NCBI GenBank assembly: GCA_900316285.1
Contig: ONCG01000025.1
Span: 1-64,000 of the forward strand
Direction of reading: 5' to 3'
Source of the DNA: an uncultured Prevotellaceae bacterium
Lineage (GTDB): Bacteria > Bacteroidota > Bacteroidia > Bacteroidales > Bacteroidaceae
Length of the DNA stretch: 64,000 bases
Shown here in pieces: positions 8,803-17,622 of this stretch (positions are counted from its first letter, which is position 1; each line of letters begins with the position of its first letter). The position numbers and the translations under genes are program-made. The notes beneath the pieces were generated by a model. That model had not been told where the DNA came from. It did not search any database and saw nothing but the letters and a program-made list of their open reading frames with translations.

Positions 8803-8833
8803 TTTGTGCTCCCCCCAATTTTTTGTAACTTTG
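8803..8833 (+). promoter_or_regulatory. mmdA operon promoter
   Basis: TTTG (8803-8806) and TAACTTTG (8826-8833) are separated by 19 bp, a near-perfect Bacteroidetes promoter. Transcription would start about 30 bp before the ATG at 8873. This supports that ATG over in-frame starts further upstream. Confidence 0.75.
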
Positions 8834-8872
8834 CATTCGTTTTGTGAGAAATCAATAAAAGTTCACGATAAA

Positions 8873-10438
8873 ATGAGTAAACAAACAGAAAAAATCAAGG
8901 ACCTCATTGCCCGTCGGGAGAAAGCCCGTCTGGGCGGAGGAGAGAAAGCGATCGACAAGCAGCACCAGCGTGGCAAATACACCGCCCGTGAGCGCATTGA
9001 GATGCTCGTCGACGAGGGTTCCTTCGAGGAGTACGACATGTTCAAGCTGCATCGCTGCCACAACTTCGGAATGGAGAAGAAGCAGTTCCCCGGCGACGGC
9101 GTCGTAGTAGGTTCTGCCACCATCGACGGCCGCCTGGTGTATGTCAGCGCACAAGACTTCACGGTGAACGGCGGATCGCTCTCTGAGACGATGTCGCAGA
9201 AGATTTGCAAGGTTATGGATATGGCTATGCAGAACGGTGCACCGATGATTTGCATGAACGACTCGGGCGGCGCCCGCATTCAGGAAGGTATCTGCTCGCT
9301 GGCCGGCTATGGTGAAATCTTCGAGCGCAACATCCTTGCCTCGGGTGTGATTCCGCAGATCTCGGCCATCATGGGTCCGTGCGCAGGTGGTGCCGTCTAC
9401 TCCCCTGCCCTCACCGATTTCATCTTGATGATGGAGAACACATCGTATATGTTCCTGACCGGTCCTGCCGTTGTGAAGGCTGTAACGGGCGAGGATGTTG
9501 ATTCCGAGAATCTCGGTGGAGCCAGCGTTCACGCCTCTAAGAGTGGTGTGACGTCGTTCACGGCCAAGACCGAAGAGGAGGCAATGGCGATGATCAAGAC
9601 GCTGCTTTCCTACATTCCTTCGAACAACATGGAGGAGGCTCCACGTGTGGAGTGCACCGACCCCATCGACCGCAAGGAAGACCTGCTCAACGAAATCATC
9701 CCCGACGACCCCAACAAGGCCTATGATATGTATAAGGTGATAACTGCTATCACCGACAACGGAGAATTCTTTGAGGTGCAGCCCAAGTTTGCAAAGAACA
9801 TCATCGTCGGCTTTGCACGCTTCAACGGACAAAGCGTGGGCATCGTGGCCAACCAGCCTGCCGCCTATGCCGGTGTGCTCGACACCAACGCCTCGCGCAA
9901 GGGTGCCCGCTTCGTGCGCTTCTGCGATGCGTTCAACATTCCCATTGTGAGCCTTGTCGACGTTCCAGGATTCCTGCCCGGAACGGGTCAGGAGTACAAT
10001 GCCGTCATCCTGCATGGAGCCCAGCTGCTCTACGCTTACGGCGAGGCCACCGTTCCCAAGGTTACGATTACACTCCGCAAGTCGTATGGCGGCAGCCACA
10101 TCGTGATGGGATGTAAGCAGCTGCGTGCCGACCTGAACTTCGCATGGCCCTCCAGCGAGATTGCCGTGATGGGAGCCTCGGGTGCCGTTGCCGTGCTCTG
10201 CGCCAAGGAAGCCAAGGCCAAGAAGGAAGCCGGCGAGGACGTTCGCGCCTTCCTTGCTGAGAAGGAGGAAGAGTATAGCGAACTCTTCGCAAATCCTTAT
10301 CAGGCAGCACAATACGGCTACATCGACGACGTCATCGAACCTCGCAACACGCGCTTCCGCATCTGTCGCGGACTGGCCCAGCTGGCTTGCAAGAAACAGT
10401 CGCTCCCGGCCAAGAAACACGGCTGCATGCCTATGTAG
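8873..10438 (+). CDS. mmdA: Methylmalonyl-CoA decarboxylase alpha / propionyl-CoA carboxylase carboxyltransferase
   Basis: Protein of 521 residues starting MSKQTEKIKDLIARREKARLGG. It is the carboxyltransferase component that moves a carboxyl group between biotin and an acyl-CoA (propionyl/methylmalonyl-CoA). Two crotonase-like halves are visible: GGSLSETMSQK and NDSGGARIQEGICSLAGYGE in the first, and SLVDVPGFLPGTGQE with YGGSHIVMGCK in the second. Length is normal for the family. It is followed by an OadG-like fragment and a biotin carrier gene, so the operon encodes a biotin-dependent carboxylase or decarboxylase. The membrane beta subunit of the sodium pump is not nearby, which leaves open whether the complex pumps sodium or is soluble. 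The start is set by the promoter at 8803-8833. Confidence 0.93.
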   Translation: MSKQTEKIKDLIARREKARLGGGEKAIDKQHQRGKYTARERIEMLVDEGSFEEYDMFKLHRCHNFGMEKKQFPGDGVVVGSATIDGRLVYVSAQDFTVNGGSLSETMSQKICKVMDMAMQNGAPMICMNDSGGARIQEGICSLAGYGEIFERNILASGVIPQISAIMGPCAGGAVYSPALTDFILMMENTSYMFLTGPAVVKAVTGEDVDSENLGGASVHASKSGVTSFTAKTEEEAMAMIKTLLSYIPSNNMEEAPRVECTDPIDRKEDLLNEIIPDDPNKAYDMYKVITAITDNGEFFEVQPKFAKNIIVGFARFNGQSVGIVANQPAAYAGVLDTNASRKGARFVRFCDAFNIPIVSLVDVPGFLPGTGQEYNAVILHGAQLLYAYGEATVPKVTITLRKSYGGSHIVMGCKQLRADLNFAWPSSEIAVMGASGAVAVLCAKEAKAKKEAGEDVRAFLAEKEEEYSELFANPYQAAQYGYIDDVIEPRNTRFRICRGLAQLACKKQSLPAKKHGCMPM

Positions 10439-10441
10439 TTT

Positions 10442-10504
<63 letters not shown>

Positions 10505-10505
10505 T

Positions 10506-10658
10506 ATGGACAAGAACATCTATGCAGCCATAGCCCTTGCGCTCCATGAGTACAAAGGCAACAACGTGCACGACAAGGAGCCGGGCTTCATCACCATCAA
10601 GCCGCGCCACACGCTGTGGAACGCCAAGTTCCTCACTATGACGCAGAAGCCTCGCTAA
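10506..10658 (+). CDS. Short OadG-like C-terminal peptide (50 residues)
   Basis: ATG 10506 opens MDKNIYAAIALALHEYKGNN, and the frame ends at TAA 10656-10658 after TLWNAKFLTMTQKPR. The pattern (AAIALALHEY, NNVHD, a short beta segment, then PR.T.W..K) resembles the cytoplasmic tail of OadG-type gamma subunits of decarboxylase pumps. The N-terminal membrane helix of OadG is absent. It sits between mmdA and the biotin carrier, the usual gamma-subunit position. Inferred role: a soluble linker stabilising the carboxyltransferase-carrier complex. Assignment rests on pattern and position rather than on a search. Confidence 0.65.
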   Translation: MDKNIYAAIALALHEYKGNNVHDKEPGFITIKPRHTLWNAKFLTMTQKPR

Positions 10659-10714
10659 CAGCGCATCGCGAAGAAAGAAAAATTTTAACAGAGAACAGAA
10701 GTCAACAAAGCGAT

Positions 10715-11140
10715 ATGAAAGAATACAAATACACCATCGATGGCAAGGAATACAACGTGGCCATCGGCGACATCGTTGACAATGTGGCAACGGTAACCGT
10801 GAACGGTGAGGAGTACAAAGTGGAGATGGAGCCCGAGCAGGAGCCTGAAAAGAAAAAGGTGGTGCTCGGACAGCCTGCCGCCGAGAAGAGCCAGGACGAG
10901 GCCACTCCTGCCGCCAACGTCAACACCAACAACGCCGTGAAGGCACCGCTGCCCGGCGTCATCACCGACATCAAGGTAAACGTGGGCGACCAGGTGAAGA
11001 AGGGCGACGTGGTCATCGTGCTCGAAGCCATGAAGATGGCCAACAACCTCGAGGCCGAAAGCGACGGCACCGTCACGGCCATCTGCGTGAAGATGGGTGA
11101 GAACGTCTTGGAAGACGCTCCGCTCGTCGTCATCGAATGA
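10715..11140 (+). CDS. Biotin carboxyl carrier protein
   Basis: Protein of 141 residues starting MKEYKYTIDGKEYNVAIGD. The N-terminal 45 residues form a small beta domain (VNGEEYKVEME), then comes a flexible acidic, alanine-rich linker (about residues 45-72). The biotinyl domain has APLPGVITDIKVNVGDQVKK and the biotin-accepting lysine in EAMKM, about residue 108. It carries CO2 on biotin between the carboxylase and the MmdA carboxyltransferase. It closes the mmdA operon; a strong terminator follows. The in-frame region upstream lacks family similarity, so this ATG is preferred. Confidence 0.93.
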   Translation: MKEYKYTIDGKEYNVAIGDIVDNVATVTVNGEEYKVEMEPEQEPEKKKVVLGQPAAEKSQDEATPAANVNTNNAVKAPLPGVITDIKVNVGDQVKKGDVVIVLEAMKMANNLEAESDGTVTAICVKMGENVLEDAPLVVIE

Positions 11141-11173
11141 AAAAGATAAAAAATGAAAAAGCATAACGGGTAA

Positions 11174-11220
11174 AAAGGTAAAAAACCATAAAAAATTCAA
11201 CATTTTATGGTTTTACCTTT
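11174..11220 (+). terminator. Terminator of mmdA operon
   Basis: AAAGGTAAAA plus CCATAAAA pair with TTTTATGG plus TTTTACCTTT across a two-base bulge and a nine-base loop, followed by TTTCTTTTTT. It ends the carboxylase operon about 35 bp after the biotin carrier stop. Confidence 0.75.
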
Positions 11221-11250
11221 TTTCTTTTTTATTATCTCAATATTTTTTTG

Positions 11251-11258
11251 TACCTTTG
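11251..11258 (+). promoter_or_regulatory. Promoter -7 element for starch-synthase-like gene
   Basis: TACCTTTG lies 20 bp before the ATG at 11279 and directly after the mmdA-operon terminator. The short distance implies a very short leader and excludes the upstream in-frame start. Confidence 0.65.
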
Positions 11259-11278
11259 CGTATTCAATCAATTTGACT

Positions 11279-12091
11279 ATGGCAAAGAAAGTATTGTACA
11301 TCAATCAGGAGATATTCCCATACGTTCCAGAGAGCGAGATGTCGGTCATGGGTAAAGAAGTACCTCACAGAATCCAAGAAGGAGGCTATGAGATTAGAAC
11401 CTTCATGCCCAAATGGGGTAACATCAACGAGCGCAGGGGCAATCTGCATCCCGTGATCCGCCTGTCGGGAATGAACATCATCATCGATGACACCGACCAG
11501 CCGCTGCTCATCAAGGTCGCCACCATTCCCAACACTCGCATACAAGTGTACTTCATCGACAACGACGACTACTTCATGAAGCGTCAGATGACCGTCGACG
11601 AACAGGGACAGGAGTATGCCGACAATGGTGAACGAGCTATCTTCTTTGCCCGCGGCGTGCTCGAAACCGTGAAGAAGCTGCGCTGGTCGCCCGACATCAT
11701 ACATTGTCAGGGCTGGATGAGCGCCGTCATTCCTCTCTACGTGAAGACCGCCTATCGCGACGAGCCCGCCTTTGCCAACACGAAGGTTGTCAGCTCGCTG
11801 TTCCAAGACCAGCCGAAGGGCACGTTGGGCGACAACTTCAAGCGCAGCATCGAGTTCCGCGATGCCAACGCCGAGATGCTGCAGCCCTACAAGGAGCAGT
11901 TCGACTTCATGGAGCTGGGCAAGCTGGCCATCGACTACAGCGACGGCATCATCGAGGCTGGCCCCGAGGTGAACAAGACGCTGATTGAATACGCTACCCA
12001 GAAGGGATGTCCGCTGCTGAGCTATCCCGGCGAAGATTTCGGCGGTGCCTACCAGCAGTTCTACGAGCAGCTCTCACCAAACGAAGAGTAA
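11279..12091 (+). CDS. Short glycogen/starch synthase-like protein (GT5 N-terminal domain)
   Basis: Protein of 270 residues starting MAKKVLYINQEIFPYVPESE. It looks like the N-terminal Rossmann half of GT5 glycogen/starch synthases: an ISQEI-like start, then DIIHCQGWMSAVIPLYVKT (compare the synthase DxxHxHDW motif) and YSDGIIEAGPEVN near the end. The C-terminal nucleotide-sugar-binding half is absent, so it is about half the usual length. Such short forms are common and conserved in Bacteroidales, so it is probably a regular family member rather than a truncation. The canonical KxGGL donor-binding motif is replaced by GKEVPHR. Catalysis is therefore doubtful; a structural or regulatory role is possible. 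It precedes a DUF4270 lipoprotein, a common pairing. Confidence 0.75.
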   Translation: MAKKVLYINQEIFPYVPESEMSVMGKEVPHRIQEGGYEIRTFMPKWGNINERRGNLHPVIRLSGMNIIIDDTDQPLLIKVATIPNTRIQVYFIDNDDYFMKRQMTVDEQGQEYADNGERAIFFARGVLETVKKLRWSPDIIHCQGWMSAVIPLYVKTAYRDEPAFANTKVVSSLFQDQPKGTLGDNFKRSIEFRDANAEMLQPYKEQFDFMELGKLAIDYSDGIIEAGPEVNKTLIEYATQKGCPLLSYPGEDFGGAYQQFYEQLSPNEE

Positions 12092-12110
12092 GCGCAACCG
12101 CACTCAACCC

Positions 12111-12156
12111 GACGTTGGTTGATTTCATATAAAACAGACGTTGGTTGATTACATAT
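12111..12156 (+). repeat. 26 bp direct repeat
   Basis: GACGTTGGTTGATTTCATAT at 12111-12130 recurs at 12137-12156 with one base changed. It lies in the 96 bp between the starch-synthase-like gene and the DUF4270 gene. No promoter consensus was seen, so the two genes may be co-transcribed. Confidence 0.75.
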
Positions 12157-12187
12157 ACAACAACAAAAAAAGCATCATCAATAAGAT

Positions 12188-13603
12188 ATGAAATTGAAAT
12201 ATCTTGTGGGCGTTATGCTCACGATGTTTATCCTCTCGTCGTGCGACGACACAACAAACGAAATCGGCACATCACTCATTCATGACATGGACAACCTTGA
12301 TGTCACCACCGACACGTTCAAGGTTTCTTCTCGCACGCTCGTTGCCGACTCCGTCTACTCCCGTTCCACCTACGGCTATCTCGGCACCATTCGTGATCCC
12401 GAGACGGGCAATGTCATCAAGGGCAACTTCATGACGCAGTTCTGTACCCTTGAGGATTATGCACGCACCTTCCCCGCAGCCGACAGCATTGCCAGCCGAC
12501 TTGACGGAAAGATCATTGCCGACTCGTGCGAGATACGCCTGTTCTTCACCAAATTCTACGGTGACTCGCTGTCAACGATGAAGGTGACGGCCTACGAGAT
12601 GTCGAAGCCCATGCTCGAGAACCAGCGCTACTACTCCAACTTCGACCCGAAGAAGGAAGGCTATCTGCGGCAGGGCGGCATCGTGAAGGAGAGAGCCTAC
12701 ACGCTCGCCGACCAGAGCCTCAGCCAGACAACGCGCAACAGCAGTAGCTACACGCCGAACATCTGCATACAGTTGAACGATGCCTACACCGACCGCGACG
12801 GCAACCACTACAACAACTACGGCTCGTACATCATCAACTCCCTGTATAAGGACCGCGCGAACTTCTCCGACCAGCTGAAGTTCATCAAGAACGTGGTGCC
12901 GGGCTTCTACTTCGAGAGCACGGGCGGCATCGGCTCGATGGCGAACATCTTCACCAGCAAGCTCATCGTCTACTTCCGTGTGGCGAGCGAGGATTCCGTC
13001 TTCAACGCGCTGATTGAGTTCGGTGGTACCGAAGAGGTGTTGCAGACCACGAATATCGAGAACAACGACGAGTACATGAAGACCTTCGCCGCCGACAACA
13101 GCTGCACCTACCTGAAGACGCCCGCAGGACTCTTCACCGAGCTCACGCTGCCCGTCGACGACATTCTGAAAGGCCATGCTGCCGACTCGCTGAGCTCTGC
13201 AAAGCTCGTTCTGCCGCGCATCAACGACTCCCAGCACAGCAACTACAACCTGCCGGCACCCTCGCAGCTGCTGCTCATCCCGAAGGACAGCCTCTACTCG
13301 TTCTTCGAGAACAATCGCCTCATCAACAACCGAACATCGTATCTGGCAACGTCGCCCAGCGCAACGGGCAACAACACTTACGTGTATAGCAACATTGCCA
13401 CACTCATCTCGGCGATGAACAAGAACCGCCAGTCGGCAAACTGGAACAAGGTAGTGCTTGTGCCCGTGGACGTCACCACCTCCTCCAGCGTAATCGTGAA
13501 GATTTCGCACTCGATGGAGCTCAGCAGCACCCGCCTTGTGGGCGGTAGCGACAATCCCTACAAGCCCATCCAGCTCAGCGTCATCTACGGAAAGTTCAAG
13601 TAG
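12188..13603 (+). CDS. DUF4270 family lipoprotein
   Basis: Protein of 471 residues with a lipoprotein signal peptide: MKLKYLVGVMLTMFILSSCDD, with the lipobox cysteine at about residue 19. The body has the features of DUF4270: NEIGTSL, YSRSTYGYLGTIRDPETGNV, beta-rich segments and a conserved C-terminus (GGSDNPYKPIQLSVIYGKF). It is expected to be attached to the periplasmic face of a membrane or exported to the surface. The function of the family is unknown. It follows the short starch-synthase-like gene in the same direction, a pairing seen in other Bacteroidales, which hints at a link to polysaccharide metabolism. Confidence 0.85.
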   Translation: MKLKYLVGVMLTMFILSSCDDTTNEIGTSLIHDMDNLDVTTDTFKVSSRTLVADSVYSRSTYGYLGTIRDPETGNVIKGNFMTQFCTLEDYARTFPAADSIASRLDGKIIADSCEIRLFFTKFYGDSLSTMKVTAYEMSKPMLENQRYYSNFDPKKEGYLRQGGIVKERAYTLADQSLSQTTRNSSSYTPNICIQLNDAYTDRDGNHYNNYGSYIINSLYKDRANFSDQLKFIKNVVPGFYFESTGGIGSMANIFTSKLIVYFRVASEDSVFNALIEFGGTEEVLQTTNIENNDEYMKTFAADNSCTYLKTPAGLFTELTLPVDDILKGHAADSLSSAKLVLPRINDSQHSNYNLPAPSQLLLIPKDSLYSFFENNRLINNRTSYLATSPSATGNNTYVYSNIATLISAMNKNRQSANWNKVVLVPVDVTTSSSVIVKISHSMELSSTRLVGGSDNPYKPIQLSVIYGKFK

Positions 13604-13667
13604 CGCGATAGACATTATCTATCAGTCTTTATCACATCAGAGCTTACCCATCAGCCCTTATCACATC

Positions 13668-13814
13668 ATGGCCGACAACTATCTTGAACGACACCGCGAG
13701 GAATATGAGCAACGCAAACAGGCGTGGCTGAAAAAGAAAAAGCATATTCCGAAGGCGAAGCAGAAAGCGTCGGACGTAAGGCAAATAGAACGACCCGACG
13801 ACGAGGCACTTTAA
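13668..13814 (+). CDS. Small conserved charged protein (48 residues)
   Basis: ATG 13668 gives MADNYLERHREEYEQRKQAW, followed by a lysine-rich run (LKKKKHIPKAKQKA) and an acidic end (ERPDDEAL). Short proteins starting MADNYLE are widespread in Bacteroidales and are often labelled dehydrogenase by mistake. Function is unknown. It lies 64 bp after the DUF4270 gene. The stop is immediately followed by the composite repeat block. Confidence 0.65.
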   Translation: MADNYLERHREEYEQRKQAWLKKKKHIPKAKQKASDVRQIERPDDEAL

Positions 13815-13816
13815 AA

Positions 13817-14127
13817 AAGCCCCCCTTTCGTCCCCCGTCGCAAATGAGGGATTTGCTCCCCTGTGTGGGGCCGCAGCCACACTGGTGGCTGCTCTAAAGA
13901 CCCCAGTCGCCCCCGAGGGGGACACTATACCTTTTCCCCACTGTAGGGGCAGACTCCTGTGTCTGCCCGTTTTGTTGTTTGGGGATTCATAATTGTTCGG
14001 GCAGACACGGGGGTCTGCCCCTACGCGTGAGAAGCGTGTAAAAAAGACTGTCACAATTGTCACACATTGAGAGGCACGCGTGAGAAGCGTGTAAAAATGA
14101 CTGTCACAATTGTCACAATTGTCACAA
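13817..14127. repeat. Composite repeat block
   Basis: No gene lies in this block. 13817-13942 is an inverted counterpart of about 24631-24768 (GTCGCAAATGAGG..., GGGGCCGCAGCCACAC, AGAGCAGCCACC in complement). Two palindromic units with GGGCAGAC and GTCTGCCCCTAC arms follow at 13943-13969 and 13998-14024. A duplicated segment (from about 14022 and 14077) starts GCGTGAGAAGCGTGTAAAAA and ends in two to three tandem TTGTCACAA units. Confidence 0.85.
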
Positions 14128-14146
14128 ATGGTGCGGCACACCTCCT

Positions 14147-16675
14147 TTATCCTATGATTGTGTATCTTGCAAACTTCAGCAGGAGTTGCTTTGTGCCAAC
14201 GTTGCGGAAGTCCACTGTAGCCTTGGTGTTCTCGCCTGTACCCTCCACCTTGATGACGGTTCCCACACCAAAGCGCTGATGCTCGATGATGTTGCCTTCG
14301 GCGAGAGGGGCCTGAGCTGATGCGGCTGGAGACGAAGACGAATGAGTGGCACCAATTGCGGAAGAGCCCGCTCCACGTGAGGCATCAGTCGCTGCCCCAC
14401 GAGAGGCATCGGAGCCTGTTGGCATCGCACGCCCACCATTCCGCAACGCTTCGCTGACACGCCGCATGTTGCCCCCCGATGCTGCCAACTGACGCTTGAA
14501 GCTCTCGGTGAACGGGTCGACGGCGGCTTCTGGACGACGCGGCGAAGTGATCTTCGGCTTCTCATCGGCCATGAACTGCGTTGCCACAGGCCGTGAGTTC
14601 TGCATGCGACCCAAGGCACCTGGTCGGCGACCACCATAGCCCCCACCCCATTCGTGTGTGCCGGTATAGCTGCGGTTGTGCTCGTAGTCGCCCCCCTCGA
14701 AGCTGCCCTCAATAGTCATCAGCGATGGGTCTATGTCGCGCAGGAATCGGCTAGGCGTATCGAACTCCATCTTGCCAAAGCGCCAACGGTTCTTCGCACA
14801 CGTCAGGATACAATGTCGCTCGGCTCGCGTGATGGCCACATACAGCAGACGGCGCTCCTCTTCCAGTTCACGAAGCGAATTACACGACATCGGGCTTGGG
14901 AAGATGTTCTCCTCCATTCCCACGATGAACACCGTCGGGAACTCCAATCCCTTCGCGGCATGAATCGTCATCAGCACCACACGGCTCTCGCTGCCGTCGT
15001 CGCTATCGAGGTCGGTGAGCAGCGACACCTCCTGCAGGAAATCGGGCAGGAACACCTCACCCTCGCGGCCTTCCTCGCGGCGTGTGTCGACGAACTCCTG
15101 CAAACCGTTCATGAACTCCTCGAGGTTCTGCTGGCGCGAGACGTCGTCGGGGTCTTTGCCGGCAAAGAGGTCGGCTGAGATGCCACTCTCGCGGATAATC
15201 TCGCGTCCCAGCTCATAGGCATCGGTGGTGCGTAGTTTGGTGATAAAACCGCTCATCAACGCCATGAAAGCCTGTAGCTTCGAGAGCGTACCGCGGTTCA
15301 CGTCGAGTCCGTAGCGTCGTGCATCGCTGATCACCTGCCAATAGCTCACCTCATGTTCCGTGGCCGTCGCGCCAATCTTCTGCACGGTGGTGTTGCCAAT
15401 GCCGCGTGCCGGATAGTTGATGATGCGCTTCATAGCCTCCTCGTCGTCGGGGTTGCACACCAGCCGGAAATAGGCGATGATGTCCTTGATTTCCTTGCGC
15501 TGATAGAAGCTCAAACCGCCGTAGATGCGGTAGGGAATGCCCTGTCGGCGCATCTCCTCCTCGAAGGTGCGGCTCTGCGCATTGGTGCGGTAGAGGATGG
15601 CGAAGTCGCTATACTCGCTGCTCTCCTTGCGCCGGATGGTCTTGATGTCCTTGCAAACGATGGATGCCTCCTCCTTGTCGGAGTATGCCCGCTTCAGCAC
15701 CAGCTTCTCGCCTTCATCGTTGCGGCTGTAGACGTCCTTCGAAATCTGCCGCTCGTTCTTCTTGATCAGGCTGTTGGCGGCCTGCACGATGCGTTGCGTG
15801 GAACGGTAGTTCTGCTCCAACTTGAAGAGCTTCGCATCGGGGTATATGGTTTGGAAGTTCAGGATGTTGTCGATGTTTGCACCGCGGAAGGCATAGATGC
15901 TCTGTGCATCGTCGCCCACCACACACACGCGCTGATGCTCGCGTGAGAGCTGCAACACTATCTGCTGCTGGGCATAGTTAGTGTCCTGGTACTCGTCGAC
16001 GAGGATGTATTGGAATCGCTGCTGATACTTCTGCAACATCTCGCGGTGGTCGCGCAGAAGGCGGTAGGTCATCACCAGCAGGTCGTCGAAGTCCATCGCA
16101 TTTGCCTGGCGGCAACGCTGCTCGTAGGCCAGGAAGATGCGGCCCGTCTCGGGCACCTTCGCATAGCTGTCGCGCTGCTGCACCTCGGCGTCGGCAGCAT
16201 ATTCGGCAGCCGAAATGAGGTGGTTCTTCGCCATCGAGATGAGGTGATGCACCGAGGCTGGCTTGTACACCTTTTCATCGAGGTTCATCTCCTTCACCAG
16301 CGACTTGATGAGCGACCGCGAGTCGGCCTCGTCGTAGATGGTGAAGTTGGAGTTGAAGCCGATGAGCTCAGCCTCCACGCGCAGCACACGCGAGAACACC
16401 GAGTGGAACGTGCCCATCTGCAGGCGCGAGGCAGCCTCCTGTCCCACGAGCTTTGCAATGCGCTGCTTCATCTCATTGGCGGCCTTGTTGGTGAACGTCA
16501 GCGCCAGCAGGTCCCACGGCCGCATGCCCTGCTGCAACAAGTAGGCAATCTTATACGTCAGCACGCGCGTCTTGCCCGAGCCCGCACCCGCTATCACCAG
16601 CTGTGGCCCGTCGCAATACTCCACGGCCTTCCGCTGGCTGTCGTTCAAGTCATTCAATAGTTCGCTATTCATCAT
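14147..16675 (-). CDS. uvrD: ATP-dependent DNA helicase UvrD/PcrA
   Basis: Protein of 842 residues; superfamily 1A 3'-5' helicase used in nucleotide-excision and mismatch repair and in displacing recombinase filaments. Motif I is GAGSGKT (about residue 30), motif II VDEYQDTN, motif III VVGDDAQSIYAFRG, motif IV region EQNYRST, motif V TIHAAKGLEFPTVF, and motif VI YVAITRAERHC. The C-terminus has a low-complexity linker (ASRGAATDASRGAG, serine/alanine-rich) and a Tudor-like PcrA tail (HQRFGVGTVIKVEG). The start ATG (16675) overlaps the TGA of the upstream fic gene as ATGA, so translation is probably coupled. A second ATG follows directly. Family assignment is secure. Confidence 0.96.
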   Translation of the reverse strand: MMNSELLNDLNDSQRKAVEYCDGPQLVIAGAGSGKTRVLTYKIAYLLQQGMRPWDLLALTFTNKAANEMKQRIAKLVGQEAASRLQMGTFHSVFSRVLRVEAELIGFNSNFTIYDEADSRSLIKSLVKEMNLDEKVYKPASVHHLISMAKNHLISAAEYAADAEVQQRDSYAKVPETGRIFLAYEQRCRQANAMDFDDLLVMTYRLLRDHREMLQKYQQRFQYILVDEYQDTNYAQQQIVLQLSREHQRVCVVGDDAQSIYAFRGANIDNILNFQTIYPDAKLFKLEQNYRSTQRIVQAANSLIKKNERQISKDVYSRNDEGEKLVLKRAYSDKEEASIVCKDIKTIRRKESSEYSDFAILYRTNAQSRTFEEEMRRQGIPYRIYGGLSFYQRKEIKDIIAYFRLVCNPDDEEAMKRIINYPARGIGNTTVQKIGATATEHEVSYWQVISDARRYGLDVNRGTLSKLQAFMALMSGFITKLRTTDAYELGREIIRESGISADLFAGKDPDDVSRQQNLEEFMNGLQEFVDTRREEGREGEVFLPDFLQEVSLLTDLDSDDGSESRVVLMTIHAAKGLEFPTVFIVGMEENIFPSPMSCNSLRELEEERRLLYVAITRAERHCILTCAKNRWRFGKMEFDTPSRFLRDIDPSLMTIEGSFEGGDYEHNRSYTGTHEWGGGYGGRRPGALGRMQNSRPVATQFMADEKPKITSPRRPEAAVDPFTESFKRQLAASGGNMRRVSEALRNGGRAMPTGSDASRGAATDASRGAGSSAIGATHSSSSPAASAQAPLAEGNIIEHQRFGVGTVIKVEGTGENTKATVDFRNVGTKQLLLKFARYTIIG

Positions 16676-17622
16676 ATTTCCCAATGACCACCTTTATCAC
16701 CGCCTACACGGCGAATCAATCCTTCTGCCTTCAATTGACGGATAATCTTCTTTACACCGCTTTCAGAAAGTCCCGTCACTCCCTGCAATTCACGAATGGT
16801 CACGAAGGGGTTATGACGCAATGCGGAGAGTATTTTCTGGTTACTTTTCTGGTTACTTTTCTGGTTACTTTCTTCCATCTCCTGCAAAGCCTGCTTCAAG
16901 CATTGCAGCATAAACGTGATGAAAGATGAGCTATTTGCTTCATGATCGCTTTGCGCAATAGCAGCATAATAATCCTGCTGGTGCTCCTTGACGATGGTTT
17001 CAACAGGAATCCATGCAAACACAGGTTTCCATTGCATCAGTAGCAACGTCTGCCACATACGCCCCATACGCCCGTTGCCGTCGGCAAAGGGATGAATAAA
17101 TTCAAACTCATAGTGGAACACGCAAGAACTGATGAGCGGATGAACCTTTGTCTCTTTCACCCATCGCAGCAAATCGGCCATTAACAAAGGAACGCGCGGG
17201 GCTGGAGGCGCTATGTGGATGCATTTCTGTCCATCGAACACACCTACATCACCTTGACGGTAGCGGCCGTTTTCGTTCACCAAGTCTGTCATCATCAGCT
17301 GATGAGCCCTCATCAAATCTTTCTCCTTATACGGATTCAGTTCTAACAGTAACTCGTAGGCATCAATGGCATTCTTCACCTCCTGTATCTCCTTGGGAGC
17401 ACCGAGCACACGTTTGCCATCCAAAATGGCCGACACCTGGTCTACGGAAAGAGAGTTATTTTCGATAGCCAGCGACGACTGGATAGTCTTAATACGGTTC
17501 TCTTTTCGCAGATGAGGTGCAGGCAGATGACCGGCTGTTGCTGAAAGATGTCCAACCAGTTCGGCAATCTCTGCTATCAGCGACGTAATTTCGTCCGTTA
17601 TTGTAAATGGTGGTATATACAT
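16672..17622 (-). CDS. Fic family protein with C-terminal winged helix
   Basis: Protein of 316 residues. Fic proteins transfer AMP or another nucleotide moiety to target hydroxyls. The core motif is HPFADGNGRMGR (about residue 180). The N-terminal inhibitory motif SLAIEN fits (S/T)xxxE(G/N), so activity is probably autoinhibited. A flap region (RYRQGDVGVFDG) precedes the core. The C-terminus is a winged helix (NPFVTIRELQGVTGLSESGV) that could bind DNA and give autoregulation. Between the domains lies a three-fold SNQK repeat encoded by a perfect 12 bp tandem repeat. Codon use looks AT-richer than uvrD, suggesting later acquisition. It overlaps uvrD by four bases and appears to lead that operon. 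Confidence 0.93.
   Translation of the reverse strand: MYIPPFTITDEITSLIAEIAELVGHLSATAGHLPAPHLRKENRIKTIQSSLAIENNSLSVDQVSAILDGKRVLGAPKEIQEVKNAIDAYELLLELNPYKEKDLMRAHQLMMTDLVNENGRYRQGDVGVFDGQKCIHIAPPAPRVPLLMADLLRWVKETKVHPLISSCVFHYEFEFIHPFADGNGRMGRMWQTLLLMQWKPVFAWIPVETIVKEHQQDYYAAIAQSDHEANSSSFITFMLQCLKQALQEMEESNQKSNQKSNQKILSALRHNPFVTIRELQGVTGLSESGVKKIIRQLKAEGLIRRVGGDKGGHWEI
16837..16872 (-). repeat. In-frame 12 bp tandem repeat in fic
   Basis: Three units of CTGGTTACTTTT (last one ending TTTC) encode SNQK repeated between the Fic core and the winged helix. A multiple of three keeps the frame, so copy-number change would alter linker length without breaking the gene. Confidence 0.85.

Noticed and set aside
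11279-12091. Truncated starch synthase pseudogene
   Set aside because: The frame is intact, has its own promoter, and short forms of this size occur in other Bacteroidales next to DUF4270 genes.
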